Source: Paenibacillus lutimineralis
GTDB taxonomy: Bacteria > Bacillota > Bacilli > Paenibacillales > Paenibacillaceae
Direction: 5' to 3'
Length of the DNA: 64,000 bases
Assembly (NCBI RefSeq): GCF_003991425.1
Contig: NZ_CP034346.1
Coordinates: 4,997,501-5,061,500, forward strand
The position numbers and the translations under genes are program-made. Shown here one piece after another: positions 42,974 through 52,122 of the stretch (position 1 is its first letter; each line of letters begins with the position of its first letter). A model generated the notes under the pieces. That model had not been told where the DNA came from, did no database searches, and saw only the letters and a program-made list of their open reading frames with translations.

Positions 42974-43960
42974 TTAGTCGTTATAGCCTTCCGGATGATT
43001 GCTGTGCCATCCCCAGGCACTGCCGATAATGTCTTGCAGATTGTCACGTGATGGCTTCCATCCGAGCACGCTTCTTGCTTTGTCAGAGGAGGCGACCAAC
43101 ACAGCTGGGTCTCCAGCCCGGCGAGGGGTAACCTGTACCGGGAAGTCACGACCGGTTACTTCGCGCACAGCTTCGATCATCTCTTTGACCGAGAATCCTT
43201 GGCCGCTGCCAAGATTGAACACATCACTGTCTCCGCCGCCCAGCAAATACTCTACAGCACGCAGATGGGCATCCGCCAAATCGCTCACATGAATATAGTC
43301 GCGTATGCATGTACCATCAGGTGTGTTGTAATCATCACCAAAGATTTTGATTGAATCACGTTGTCCAAGCGCTGCCTGAAGAATAAGCGGAACAAGATGC
43401 GTCTCTGGATCGTGGTCCTCGCCGATCTTACCACTAGCATGAGCCCCGGCCGCATTGAAGTAGCGCAGTGCAACATATTTGATGCCCAGCACCTGATCGA
43501 ACCAGGCCATCATCCGCTCCATCGTCAGCTTCGTCTCCCCATAAACATTTGTCGGATGGGTAGGGTCACTCTCTTCGATCGGCACTTTCTCCGGTTCGCC
43601 ATAGGTTGCCGCCGTAGAGGAGAAGACGATTTTACGTACATTTGCCTTATCCATAGCCTCCAACAGGCACAGTGTACCGTAGACGTTATTGTCAAAATAT
43701 TTTACAGGATCCTTCATACTCTCCCCAACCAGAGAATTAGCGGCAAAATGGATGACCGCCTCGATCTCATTCTCAGCGAACAATCTCTTCAGCAGTTCCT
43801 TATCGCGCAGATCTCCTTCGTACAGCTTCCCGCCCAGCAGCGCATCCTTATGCCCTGTCTGCAGATTGTCGATAACGACAACCTCCTTGCCTTGCTCTAG
43901 CAGCTCCGCAACTGTATGGGAACCGATATATCCTGCTCCACCCGTGACCAAGATCGCCAT
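42974..43960 (-). CDS. galE: UDP-glucose 4-epimerase
   Basis: A 328-residue extended SDR. The NAD motif GGAGYIGSH is at residues 7-15, SSTAATYG and the catalytic YGETK follow, then the substrate loop NPRRAGDPA-like stretch VTPRRAGDPAVLVASS. It interconverts UDP-galactose and UDP-glucose. The ATG follows GGAGGAG and starts one base after the galK stop. It sits between galK and galT. Confidence 0.97.
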   Translation of the reverse strand: MAILVTGGAGYIGSHTVAELLEQGKEVVVIDNLQTGHKDALLGGKLYEGDLRDKELLKRLFAENEIEAVIHFAANSLVGESMKDPVKYFDNNVYGTLCLLEAMDKANVRKIVFSSTAATYGEPEKVPIEESDPTHPTNVYGETKLTMERMMAWFDQVLGIKYVALRYFNAAGAHASGKIGEDHDPETHLVPLILQAALGQRDSIKIFGDDYNTPDGTCIRDYIHVSDLADAHLRAVEYLLGGGDSDVFNLGSGQGFSVKEMIEAVREVTGRDFPVQVTPRRAGDPAVLVASSDKARSVLGWKPSRDNLQDIIGSAWGWHSNHPEGYND

Positions 43961-43961
43961 T

Positions 43962-45140
43962 TTAATACTCCTCCTTCATTTCATGAACTCCGTTGCCTAC
44001 ACCACACACATAGAATTCGCCCTTCAAGCCCGTTCTCTTCTCATACGCTTCACCTACAGTAGATAAGAATCGGTCAATTGCGTCCTCATGTACGAGTGAT
44101 ACGGTACAGCCGCCAAATCCGGCACCAGTCATCCGTGAGCCCAGCGTACCCTCGATCTTCTGTGCCTCTTCGACCATAACATCAAGCTCCATGCAGCTGA
44201 CTTCGTACAGATCGCGCAGTGAATCATGGGAAGCGTTCATCAATTGCCCGAAACGAACCAAATCGTTAGCGTGCAGCGCCTCAACGGATTGAAGCACTCT
44301 ATCATTCTCTTCAACGACATGAGTTGCCCGTCTTAGCAGCACTTCATCTGTGAATTTGCCCTTCAACTGCTCAAATTGCTCTAGTGACAGATGTGCCAAA
44401 TACTCCAGACCAGATACATCCTGCTGCAAAATCTTCAAAGCCGCATCACATTGCTCGCGGCGCTCATTATATTTGGAATCAACCAATCCTCTGCGTTTAT
44501 TCGTATTGCTGATCACGAGCTTATAGTTACCCGTCACGAATGGCACAAGTTGATATTCCAGTGTATCGCACATTAGCAGAATCGCATGATCCTTCGCCCC
44601 GTTTGCAACAGCAAACTGATCCATAATTCCGCTGTTCACGCCAACGAATAGATTCTCAGCCCGTTGCGATAGCTTAGCGATTTCTACCTTATCGGTAGGT
44701 TGATTCTCCATCACCAGCAGTCCATATGCGGTAACAACTTCAATAGAGGCGGAAGATGAGAGACCTGCCCCATTTGGGATCTCGCCATGGAACAAAATAT
44801 CGTAGCCATTGCTGAGCTGTACGCCAAGCTTGCCAAGCTCCACAATCACTCCGATCGGATAGTCGACCCACTCGCCAGTCTTGCCACTGCCAAGCTGATC
44901 CACATCAAATTCGCCCTGATAAGGAAGATTCGTAGACGAGAAGATCACTTTGCGATCCGAACGCTTACGAATTGCCATCGTTGTTCCAAATTCCAGCGCA
45001 GCCGGCAGCACATATCCGCCATTATAATCGATGTGCTCACCGATCAGGTTTACGCGTCCCGGTGCATTGAATACGGATATCGCTGCACCGTCCTCACCGT
45101 ATCGTGATATTAACAATCGTTCCATCTCTTGTCGTTTCAT
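43962..45140 (-). CDS. galK: Galactokinase
   Basis: A 392-residue GHMP kinase. The galactokinase signature GRVNLIGEHIDYNGGYVLP is near residue 28, the ATP loop GEIPNGAGLSSSASIEV near 120, and the C-terminal motif GSRMTGAGFGGCTVSLV near 340. It makes galactose-1-phosphate. The ATG at 45140 matches the family start and has GAGGTG about 10 nt upstream; earlier in-frame starts lie in the leader. First gene of the gal operon, divergent from an AraC regulator. Confidence 0.97.
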   Translation of the reverse strand: MKRQEMERLLISRYGEDGAAISVFNAPGRVNLIGEHIDYNGGYVLPAALEFGTTMAIRKRSDRKVIFSSTNLPYQGEFDVDQLGSGKTGEWVDYPIGVIVELGKLGVQLSNGYDILFHGEIPNGAGLSSSASIEVVTAYGLLVMENQPTDKVEIAKLSQRAENLFVGVNSGIMDQFAVANGAKDHAILLMCDTLEYQLVPFVTGNYKLVISNTNKRRGLVDSKYNERREQCDAALKILQQDVSGLEYLAHLSLEQFEQLKGKFTDEVLLRRATHVVEENDRVLQSVEALHANDLVRFGQLMNASHDSLRDLYEVSCMELDVMVEEAQKIEGTLGSRMTGAGFGGCTVSLVHEDAIDRFLSTVGEAYEKRTGLKGEFYVCGVGNGVHEMKEEY

Positions 45141-45193
45141 CGTTATGGACACCTCATTATTCATGATTGATTGTTTCAAGCTTCCTTGAACCC

Positions 45194-45222
45194 AGTATAA
45201 GAAAAATTGAATATAATCGTAA
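45194..45222 (-). promoter_or_regulatory. Possible promoter of galKET
   Basis: Minus-strand TTACGA-N17-TATACT. The -35 is weak, as expected for a promoter that needs an activator such as the divergent AraC protein. Confidence 0.45.
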
Positions 45223-45243
45223 TGCATGTATGCGAGTTTTATA

Positions 45244-45272
45244 TGGATAAATGTGACCTCAGAGAGTAGAAT
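45244..45272 (+). promoter_or_regulatory. Possible promoter of the AraC gene
   Basis: TGGATA-N17-TAGAAT, 30 nt before the AraC start codon. Confidence 0.45.
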
Positions 45273-45301
45273 ATAGACAGGATAATAGAGGAGGTCGCCC
45301 C

Positions 45302-46156
45302 ATGCTTCAGGAAACCTATAGTGCCGCTGCTAATCCGGAAGTATTCGAGACTAGCGATCTGCACGTCTTGTTCGCAGGCGAGAGTCAGACCTCGGCTGAT
45401 CATAGGCTAGGCCCGAAGGTATATGACTATTTCCTACTGCATTTTGTCGAGCAGGGAAGAGGAAGCTTCCAGACTGAATTTGCCTATTACTCTCTCAACG
45501 CTGGCGACTGCTTCCTGATTCAGCCTGACCAGCTCGTAAGCTATGCCTCGGATAAGCTTGAGCCCTGGCGATACCGCTGGATCGCCTTCGCAGGGGATAA
45601 GGCAACTGAGCTTGTCCAGCGTGCGGGGTTTACACCGCAACTAGCTGCGTTCAGCTCCGGATCAGCCAGCGCCATTCCTGAAATACTCGAATCCGTGCTT
45701 CAAGTCTTCCGCACACGGAAGCCTAGCTCACATCTGGCTTCATTAGGCTATCTACACCTGATTATGGCCGAAGCTGAGGAGAGACTTGTTCGCGAGTCTG
45801 CGTTGCCGACTGGAGAATCGGGAGTGCAGCGCACCGTCAAGCAAATGATCCATTATATGAGCAGTCAATACGCCCATCCCATATCCATTGAACAAATGTG
45901 CTCTAGCCTTGGGTACAACCGGGCCTATCTGTCACGTATATTCAAGAGGACGACGGGGCTGACTCCAGTCACTTACTTACTCAAGCTGCGGATAGACAAA
46001 TCCCGTCAGTTACTACGGGAGCGGCCGGAACTATCCATCGAGCAAATCTCCGCGTCTGTCGGATTAACCGATGCCTTGTATTTCTCTCGCCAGTTCCGTA
46101 GATTCCACGGTGAATCGCCAAGCGAGTACCGTAGAAATGCCCCCGGACAGAACTAA
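45302..46156 (+). CDS. AraC-family regulator, probable gal activator
   Basis: A 284-residue regulator: N-terminal cupin (about 20-110, with FLLHFVEQGRGSFQTEF, GDCFLIQPDQLVSYA) and C-terminal double HTH (about 180-280, HPISIEQMCSSLGYNRAYLS, IFKRTTGLTPVTYLLKLR, SVGLTDALYFSRQFRRFHGESPSEYR). GAGGAGGTCG precedes the ATG. It is divergent from galK with a 161-nt shared gap, so control of galKET in response to a sugar bound by the cupin is likely. The true ligand is unproven. Confidence 0.88.
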   Translation: MLQETYSAAANPEVFETSDLHVLFAGESQTSADHRLGPKVYDYFLLHFVEQGRGSFQTEFAYYSLNAGDCFLIQPDQLVSYASDKLEPWRYRWIAFAGDKATELVQRAGFTPQLAAFSSGSASAIPEILESVLQVFRTRKPSSHLASLGYLHLIMAEAEERLVRESALPTGESGVQRTVKQMIHYMSSQYAHPISIEQMCSSLGYNRAYLSRIFKRTTGLTPVTYLLKLRIDKSRQLLRERPELSIEQISASVGLTDALYFSRQFRRFHGESPSEYRRNAPGQN

Positions 46157-46231
46157 CACGCACTCTTACTTCATAAAGAAGCCGCGATCCTAGAACGGTA
46201 TAAGGATGAACAGCCCCGTAATTCAAAAAAA

Positions 46232-46268
46232 GACACCCTCATAGCCTGACATCGCAGTTGAGGGTGTC
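46232..46268. terminator. Terminator between AraC gene and tgl
   Basis: GACACCCTCA/TGAGGGTGTC stem of 10 nt; on minus followed by TTTTTTT, on plus preceded by an A-tract. It mainly serves tgl. Confidence 0.85.
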
Positions 46269-46315
46269 CCCAATAATTTCCACTACCAACAGGATAGCTG
46301 ATGTTCATCACGATA

Positions 46316-47089
46316 TCAAGCAAGCAAATAGACACTCGAACCAATTCTCGCCATACCGTGACTCAGCCTCTGTGTATAAGCAAAATCCAAGGATTCTACA
46401 TCATCCAGCATGTACGCTGACGTCGTACTCCCTGGCTTCCTTTGTGAATTTAAGGAGCGAATAATATGATCCGCAGTTACGATGCCGATGCCATGGCCAT
46501 AATAGAGTCCATCTGGCAGCACGATCGCATTCTCCCCCTGCCATTCCGGCGTAGAAGGATCGAAATCGGGATTTTTGAAATAGACTACATCCCCTGGAAA
46601 TGCCTCCGCCCCACTGACCGAATTAATGCGCAGATCGCTATCATACTTCCAATCATACAGCACCAGGTTAGCGAAGTAAGTATTGAACGCCTGATCCCCA
46701 ATCACATCCATGACCCCTCGATACAAGACGATGACCATCGCTGTAGCACATTCGAAGGCATACTTGCGGCCATTACGGAAAATATCGCGGATCGCCTCCG
46801 CTGGGGTGACATCGCTGCGCTGTTGGAATCCCCCGTTGCTAAGCCGAACCCAGTAGTCCTGATTACAGCGCGAGTTCTCAAAAGTAGCAAAGCCCACGCC
46901 GCTGTCATATAGCGCTTTGGCTGCTTCTACTATTTTCCCCCTGGTTGTTAATTCAAATTTCAAATTGGTAATAGAATCATAGCGATATTGTACTGCACTC
47001 TCCTGCTTCATCCGCAAAATTTGCTGCTCAAGCCCCGTCAGATTCATCTGCCCAATCTGCTCCGATTCCCCCGGCGGAAGAACTATCAT
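46316..47089 (-). CDS. tgl: Protein-glutamine gamma-glutamyltransferase Tgl
   Basis: A 257-residue spore-type transglutaminase that crosslinks coat proteins through epsilon-(gamma-glutamyl)lysine bonds. The active-site Cys is in KYAFECATAMVIVLYR near residue 112, and the later GGEAFPGDVVYFKNPD-like region (AEAFPGDVVYFKNPD) and GHGIGIVTADHII hold the other active-site residues. Of two adjacent ATGs (47092, 47089), the second is 6 nt from GAGGTG and gives the usual MI start. Its presence implies an endospore former. It is probably made in the mother cell; no clear SigK promoter was seen. Confidence 0.93.
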   Translation of the reverse strand: MIVLPPGESEQIGQMNLTGLEQQILRMKQESAVQYRYDSITNLKFELTTRGKIVEAAKALYDSGVGFATFENSRCNQDYWVRLSNGGFQQRSDVTPAEAIRDIFRNGRKYAFECATAMVIVLYRGVMDVIGDQAFNTYFANLVLYDWKYDSDLRINSVSGAEAFPGDVVYFKNPDFDPSTPEWQGENAIVLPDGLYYGHGIGIVTADHIIRSLNSQRKPGSTTSAYMLDDVESLDFAYTQRLSHGMARIGSSVYLLA

Positions 47090-47184
47090 CATACCCACCT
47101 CACATTGTAGAATTATCCATCTTATTAGGATATTGTACGCTGCGCGGAAAGATAAGTGCCTATATTAGGTAGTCTCGATTCTCC

Positions 47185-47937
47185 TTATGACAGCAACCGG
47201 CTTACCTCTTCCATCACCGCACCGATCGGATCTGTAATTAATAGATCTGCATGTTGGTCATATGCCGTTGGCGAAGCACTCAGCAGCACCGTCCGATCTC
47301 CATTGAAATAAGTCACAAGATGCGCTGCTGGTTGAACCGTTAAGGACGTCCCTCCAATCAACAGCATATCTGCCGAAGCGATCGCTTGGATACTCTCTGA
47401 CAGCACTTGATTATCGAGATTCTCTCCATAGAGCACGACATCAGGCTTGACGACCCCTCTACAGTTGTGGCAGACCGGTACAATAGAAGCGCTCTGCATC
47501 ACCTCATCCAGGCTGTGAGACTGACGGCAATCCATACAATAATTGCGATGGATCGAGCCATGAAGCTCAAGTACGTTCCGACTGCCGGCCATCTGATGCA
47601 ATCCGTCGATATTTTGTGTAATAATATGTGTCAGCTTACCCGCCTGTTCCAACTTAGCGAGGCAGAGATGCGCCGGATTAGGACGGGCCTCCGAGTGAAT
47701 CATTTTCGTCTTATAGAAATCATAGAACACCTCGGGATGGCGGTTGAAGAAAGGACGGCTCAGAATTTCCTCAGGTGCATAGGGCGAAGCCGTCTCCATC
47801 TGATAAATTCCCGCTGCCGAGCGAAAATCAGGAATTCCACTCTCGGTTGAGATACCTGCCCCACCGAAGAAGACGATCCTCTGGCTCTCCTGCACCCAGG
47901 CGGCTAACTGTTCTATCTTCGTCATATCCATCGTCAT
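47185..47937 (-). CDS. Sir2-family NAD-dependent protein deacylase
   Basis: A 250-residue sirtuin. NAD-binding motifs are FFGGAGISTESGIPDFRS (near residue 23) and TQNIDGLH (near 115); the catalytic His is in LELHGSIHRNYC. Zn ligands are CMDC and CHNC. It removes acetyl or related groups from lysines, for example on acetyl-CoA synthetase. It lies 48 nt after a HAD phosphatase gene in the same direction, perhaps in one transcript. Confidence 0.93.
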   Translation of the reverse strand: MTMDMTKIEQLAAWVQESQRIVFFGGAGISTESGIPDFRSAAGIYQMETASPYAPEEILSRPFFNRHPEVFYDFYKTKMIHSEARPNPAHLCLAKLEQAGKLTHIITQNIDGLHQMAGSRNVLELHGSIHRNYCMDCRQSHSLDEVMQSASIVPVCHNCRGVVKPDVVLYGENLDNQVLSESIQAIASADMLLIGGTSLTVQPAAHLVTYFNGDRTVLLSASPTAYDQHADLLITDPIGAVMEEVSRLLS

Positions 47938-47985
47938 TTGTCCCCTTTTTTATTCTTATTGTAAATGTTCAAAAAACCTCTATAT

Positions 47986-48750
47986 TTACTGAACCGACAA
48001 TTCATGATACCCGCGAATAATCATGTCCGCATCGAGCAGATACTGATGGCCGTCTCCGTCTGGAGCAATGCCAATCGTACATAAAGCGCCAGCTTGCTTG
48101 CCCATTACCATATCGCCATTGCTATCTCCAATGACGATGCATTGCTGTGGCACAAGGCCCATTTCCTGCGTGGCCAGTAGCGCCATCTCCGGATTCGGCT
48201 TTCCTTTGGATACCCGGTCTCTTCCGACAATCACTGGAAAATAGTGACTCAGATCCATCCAATCTAGATGCTTCTTGGTTTCTTTCACCGTGTCCGAAGT
48301 AACCACTGCCAGCTTCATCCCCGATTTATGACAATCCTGCAGGAACCTCGTCAGTCCCGGAAGAGGCACAGCCCTCCTGTCCTGCTCTAGCTTCTGCATC
48401 GCCGACTTGTTATAGCGCCTGACCAGCACTGTGGCTTCATTCCAAGGAATTCCAGCAGTATACAGATGCCAAGCCAGCAGCGCTGTAACCTCTTCCTCCG
48501 TCCCCATCGCAATCGGCCCAGCCTTATCATACCCGGTGATCTTTCCCGTCTGGTCGCTGAACAACCCAAGTGATTCCTTTCTATGATCAATCGGTTCTTT
48601 ACCTAGAGTAATCAAATGATCATCGAGCAATCCTATAAGCACAGTGGCCCAAACTCCCCACATTGGCATAAAATCCAGCAACGTACCATCCTTATCGAAC
48701 AATATCCCTCTGCACGGAACCTCTTGACCATGCACAGTAACTTTCGGCAT
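47986..48750 (-). CDS. HAD-superfamily hydrolase (phosphoglycolate-phosphatase-like)
   Basis: A 254-residue HAD phosphatase. Motif I is ILFDKDGTLLDF (residues about 16-27), motif II LAVVTSDTVKET, motif III Lys in VSKGKPNPEM and motif IV VIGDSNGDMVMGK. A helical cap lies between motifs I and II. The substrate is a small phosphorylated metabolite that cannot be named. It is divergent from the membrane acyltransferase and followed by the sirtuin gene. Confidence 0.88.
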   Translation of the reverse strand: MPKVTVHGQEVPCRGILFDKDGTLLDFMPMWGVWATVLIGLLDDHLITLGKEPIDHRKESLGLFSDQTGKITGYDKAGPIAMGTEEEVTALLAWHLYTAGIPWNEATVLVRRYNKSAMQKLEQDRRAVPLPGLTRFLQDCHKSGMKLAVVTSDTVKETKKHLDWMDLSHYFPVIVGRDRVSKGKPNPEMALLATQEMGLVPQQCIVIGDSNGDMVMGKQAGALCTIGIAPDGDGHQYLLDADMIIRGYHELSVQ

Positions 48751-48887
48751 CGACTCACTCCCCTTATTGACTCTTCACGAACAGATATCTTCTTCTATTG
48801 TACCTTGAAGCACGAATCCAGACAAAATTGGCGCGTCAGCAGTTGTCAACAGATCGACACATTCATTCCGTCTGATAGCGTTTTCTA

Positions 48888-48905
48888 TTGTGATTATTAT
48901 CACAA
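48888..48905. promoter_or_regulatory. Fnr/Crp-like palindrome
   Basis: TTGTGAT-N4-ATCACAA contains TGTGA-N6-TCACA, the consensus of Crp/Fnr-family regulators (Firmicute Fnr uses a near-identical box). It lies in the gap between the divergent HAD and acyltransferase genes. Confidence 0.6.
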
Positions 48906-49024
48906 GGTAAATACTGCAAAAATAGTACCTTATAGCTGAACGAAGATTCCTCAAAATTTTCATTAATTTATTTTAAAACGTACCGCCAACCATACGGAAG
49001 CAGCCGGATAAGGAGAGATTCATC

Positions 49025-50083
49025 ATGGCCAATCATTCAATAAGTTCGCGAGGAGAGACCTTTTTTCTGAATCTGCGCTTTTTGCTCATTGTATGTGTAT
49101 TTATTGGCAATGCCATTGAACCGTTAATTACGAGGCTCGAAGGTATGGAAGCTTTATATATGTGGATTTTTACTTTTCATATGCCTTTATTCGTATTCGT
49201 CACCGGGTATTTCGCGAAGAACAATTTATTTGGAGGGGCTGGACGCAAGGTACTGCTGCAAATCGCGATGCAGTATGTTATTTTCCAGACTATCTATCTA
49301 GCGATGGACGCGCTATTATTTCATGTTCAAAACACGCATTATTCCTACTTCGCCCCTTACTTACTGCTCTGGTTCCTGGCCAGCCATTTATGCTGGCGTC
49401 TGCTATTGATCATGCTGTATAAGCTGACACCACTTCAACAGGTTATTACTGCAGTTCTACTCGGTGTGCTGGTTGGCTATCTACCGGTTGATGGAGTTTG
49501 GCTCAGTATTTCGCGGACACTCGTATTTTTCCCTTTCTTCATTATTGGTTATCATTTCTCTTACGCTCGGTTAAAGCTCTTGTTCACACATCAGGTAAAA
49601 ATCTTCGCCTTAAGCGCATCAGCCCTGCTATTCCTTTGGATCGCCATGGGCGGACTGAATATATCCCCCGGCTGGCTCTATGGCAATATGACCTATGGCC
49701 AACTGGGACAGATCGCATGGTACACTGGGGTATTCCGTATATTGCTATATGGACTGCAAGCTCTGGCCGCAGCTAGCTTTCTTGCTTTCGTACCTTGGAG
49801 AGAAAGCAGAATCACTGATATGGGACGCAGAACGTTATATGTATTCCTGTTGCACGGTTTTATTATCCGGCTTGCTGCCCTGTCACCTATCTATAGCTGG
49901 ATTCATAGCGACGCAGCATCATTGGTACTCGTTGTAGCTGCTATTGCCTTAACCCTACTGCTCTGTCAGCCATTCATCCGCAGACTGGCATCGCCGCTGA
50001 TCGAGCCATCTGTACAATGGATCGTTGACCTGGAGCGCCGGGCCACGCACTCGTTCGGCACAAGAGCAGCCAGTAAGCATTAA
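49025..50083 (+). CDS. Membrane acyltransferase (acyltransferase-3-like)
   Basis: A 352-residue protein with about ten hydrophobic helices and short loops. The opening FFLNLRFLLIVCVFIGNAIEP and FHMPLFVFVTGYFAKNN match the acyltransferase-3/fucose-4-O-acetylase type, in which HMPLFVFxSG is a recurring motif. Members O-acetylate sugars, wall polymers or exopolysaccharides at the membrane. A short basic C-tail ends the protein. The gene has its own terminator. Its promoter region carries an Fnr-like site. The substrate is unknown. Confidence 0.85.
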   Translation: MANHSISSRGETFFLNLRFLLIVCVFIGNAIEPLITRLEGMEALYMWIFTFHMPLFVFVTGYFAKNNLFGGAGRKVLLQIAMQYVIFQTIYLAMDALLFHVQNTHYSYFAPYLLLWFLASHLCWRLLLIMLYKLTPLQQVITAVLLGVLVGYLPVDGVWLSISRTLVFFPFFIIGYHFSYARLKLLFTHQVKIFALSASALLFLWIAMGGLNISPGWLYGNMTYGQLGQIAWYTGVFRILLYGLQALAAASFLAFVPWRESRITDMGRRTLYVFLLHGFIIRLAALSPIYSWIHSDAASLVLVVAAIALTLLLCQPFIRRLASPLIEPSVQWIVDLERRATHSFGTRAASKH

Positions 50084-50096
50084 GACCATTTTTTAG

Positions 50097-50126
50097 AAAA
50101 GCCTGCGAACGCGCGCAGGCTTTTTT
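50097..50126 (+). terminator. Intrinsic terminator of the acyltransferase gene
   Basis: AAAAGCCTGCG/CGCAGGCTTTT stem with a 5-nt loop and T6 tail. Confidence 0.95.
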
Positions 50127-50234
50127 CTGTCCCATCGACCTATCTCTAAATTCAGTTTAATATTCCCATGAGTCTTTTTTTGCTCAAACTTCCACTCAAT
50201 TCGACGTTTTATCCAGATATTTTACTGTTTTTGT

Positions 50235-50262
50235 TTGCTAGAAAAAGCAGAATACATATGAT
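50235..50262 (+). promoter_or_regulatory. Promoter of ilvD
   Basis: TTGCTA-N16-TATGAT about 77 nt before the start. No T-box leader or riboswitch motif was found in the 210-nt upstream gap. Confidence 0.55.
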
Positions 50263-50338
50263 AGACTGTAAAGAAAACCTTTAGCGGTGTAAAGTTCCAA
50301 AATCTAATAAATTCTTAAATCTGGGGGGATCGTCTATT

Positions 50339-52024
50339 ATGACAGCCAAGAAAATGCGTTCAGACATGATCAAAAAAGGCTTCGACCGTGCGCCGCACCG
50401 CAGCTTGCTCCGCGCTGCCGGCGTCAAGGAAGAAGACTTCAACAAACCATTTATCGCCGTATGTAACTCCTACATTGATATTGTCCCTGGACATGTTCAC
50501 TTGCAGGAGTTCGGTAAAATCGTCAAAGAGGCGATCCGTGAAGCTGGCGGCGTTCCGTTCGAATTCAATACAATCGGCGTGGATGACGGCATTGCTATGG
50601 GGCATATCGGAATGCGCTATTCTCTGCCAAGCCGTGAAATTATCGCCGACGCACTAGAGACCGTTGTATCTGCTCACTGGTTCGATGGGATGGTCTGCAT
50701 CCCGAACTGTGACAAGATCACACCTGGTATGATGATGGGGGCGCTCCGCGTCAATATCCCGACGATCTTCGTCAGCGGCGGCCCGATGAAGGCCGGCGTA
50801 GACAGCAAAGGACGCAAGCTGTCGCTAACCTCTGTATTTGAAGGAGTTGGTGCGCATCAAGCGGGCCAAATCGATGATTCGGATCTGCTCGAGCTTGAAC
50901 AGTTTGGCTGTCCAACCTGCGGCTCCTGTTCAGGAATGTTCACCGCCAATTCCATGAACTGTCTGGCCGAAGCACTGGGACTCGCGCTGCCAGGTAATGG
51001 TACAATTTTGGCTGTATCTGATGAGCGCCGAGATTTCGTAAGAAAATCCGCCAAGCAACTGATGGAATTGATCAAGCTTGATCTCAAACCTCGCGATATC
51101 GTGACCAAGGAATCGATCGACAATGCTTTTGCTCTGGATATGGCGATGGGCGGTTCTACCAATACCGTATTGCATACCCTTGCCCTGGCGCAGGAAGCTG
51201 GAATCGATTATCCACTGGAACGGATCAATGAAGTAGCTAACCGTGTCCCTCATATCTCCAAGCTGGCACCAGCTACAGATATATTCATCGAGGATGTTGA
51301 TCGGGCGGGCGGCGTTAGCGCCGTTATCCATGAGTTGCTGAAGAAGCCAGGGGCTATCTTCGGAGACCAGATGACAGTTACCGGCAAGACGCTCGCCGAG
51401 AACGTGGTTGGCTGCGAGATTAAGGATACAAGCGTCATCCATCCGATCGATAATCCATACTCTGAAAAAGGCGGGCTAGCCATTCTGTATGGCAACCTGG
51501 CTCCGGAAGGCTCCGTCATCAAGGTGGGTGCTGTTGATCCATCTGTAGGCGGATATCATAAAGGTCCCGCCATCTGCTTCGACTCCCAGGAGCAAGCGTT
51601 GGAAGGAATCGCCAACGGCAAAGTTAAAGAGGGCTCTGTCGTCGTTATCCGTTATGAAGGACCGAAGGGTGGTCCGGGGATGCCAGAAATGCTCGCTCCT
51701 ACCTCACAAATTGTAGGTATGGGCCTTGGCGCCAAGGTCGGCCTGATTACAGATGGCCGCTTCTCAGGCGCTTCGCGCGGAATCAGCATCGGTCATATTT
51801 CTCCGGAAGCTGCGGAAGGCGGTCCGATCGCATTCGTCGAAGATGGTGATATCATCGAGCTCGACTTGAATAACCGCAAAATCGAGCTGCTGGTCGATGA
51901 AGAAGTGCTGGCCAGCCGCCGTGCAAACTGGAAGGGCTTCGAGCCGAAGGTGAAAACCGGCTATCTGGCTCGTTATTCCAAGCTGGTTACTAACGCTAGC
52001 TCGGGCGGAGTTATGAAGATCTAA
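50339..52024 (+). CDS. ilvD: Dihydroxy-acid dehydratase
   Basis: A 561-residue Fe-S dehydratase that makes the 2-keto acids for valine, leucine and isoleucine. Cluster cysteines are in [26 protein letters not shown] and [19 protein letters not shown]. The catalytic C-terminal region [18 protein letters not shown] is intact. A GGGGGGAT stretch precedes the ATG. It is monocistronic and separate from any other ilv gene in the window. Confidence 0.98.
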   Translation: MTAKKMRSDMIKKGFDRAPHRSLLRAAGVKEEDFNKPFIAVCNSYIDIVPGHVHLQEFGKIVKEAIREAGGVPFEFNTIGVDDGIAMGHIGMRYSLPSREIIADALETVVSAHWFDGMVCIPNCDKITPGMMMGALRVNIPTIFVSGGPMKAGVDSKGRKLSLTSVFEGVGAHQAGQIDDSDLLELEQFGCPTCGSCSGMFTANSMNCLAEALGLALPGNGTILAVSDERRDFVRKSAKQLMELIKLDLKPRDIVTKESIDNAFALDMAMGGSTNTVLHTLALAQEAGIDYPLERINEVANRVPHISKLAPATDIFIEDVDRAGGVSAVIHELLKKPGAIFGDQMTVTGKTLAENVVGCEIKDTSVIHPIDNPYSEKGGLAILYGNLAPEGSVIKVGAVDPSVGGYHKGPAICFDSQEQALEGIANGKVKEGSVVVIRYEGPKGGPGMPEMLAPTSQIVGMGLGAKVGLITDGRFSGASRGISIGHISPEAAEGGPIAFVEDGDIIELDLNNRKIELLVDEEVLASRRANWKGFEPKVKTGYLARYSKLVTNASSGGVMKI

Positions 52025-52062
52025 TCCAAGCACATTATAGTTTTCCTTTTACATGTAAAAAA

Positions 52063-52098
52063 AGGCTTGGCTCCTCTGGTAGGAGCCAAGCCTTTTTG
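52063..52098. terminator. Bidirectional terminator between ilvD and polysaccharide deacetylase
   Basis: A perfect 13-nt stem AGGCTTGGCTCCT/AGGAGCCAAGCCT with a 5-nt loop, T5 on plus and T7 on minus. Confidence 0.96.
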
Positions 52099-52122
52099 AA
52101 TAAACAAATAAATAATTACTGA

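Noticed and set aside
42961-43149. N-terminal extension of galT overlapping galE
   Set aside because: The frame is open by chance inside galE. A GTG with a good ribosome site directly after galE gives a normal GalT.
47965-47978. GTTCAAAAAA as another copy of the dispersed repeat
   Set aside because: Only nine bases match and the flanks do not, which is expected by chance in AT-rich gaps.
50127-50338. T-box or other riboswitch ahead of ilvD
   Set aside because: No T-box sequence or tRNA-pairing terminator structure was found; the leader is short and AT-rich.
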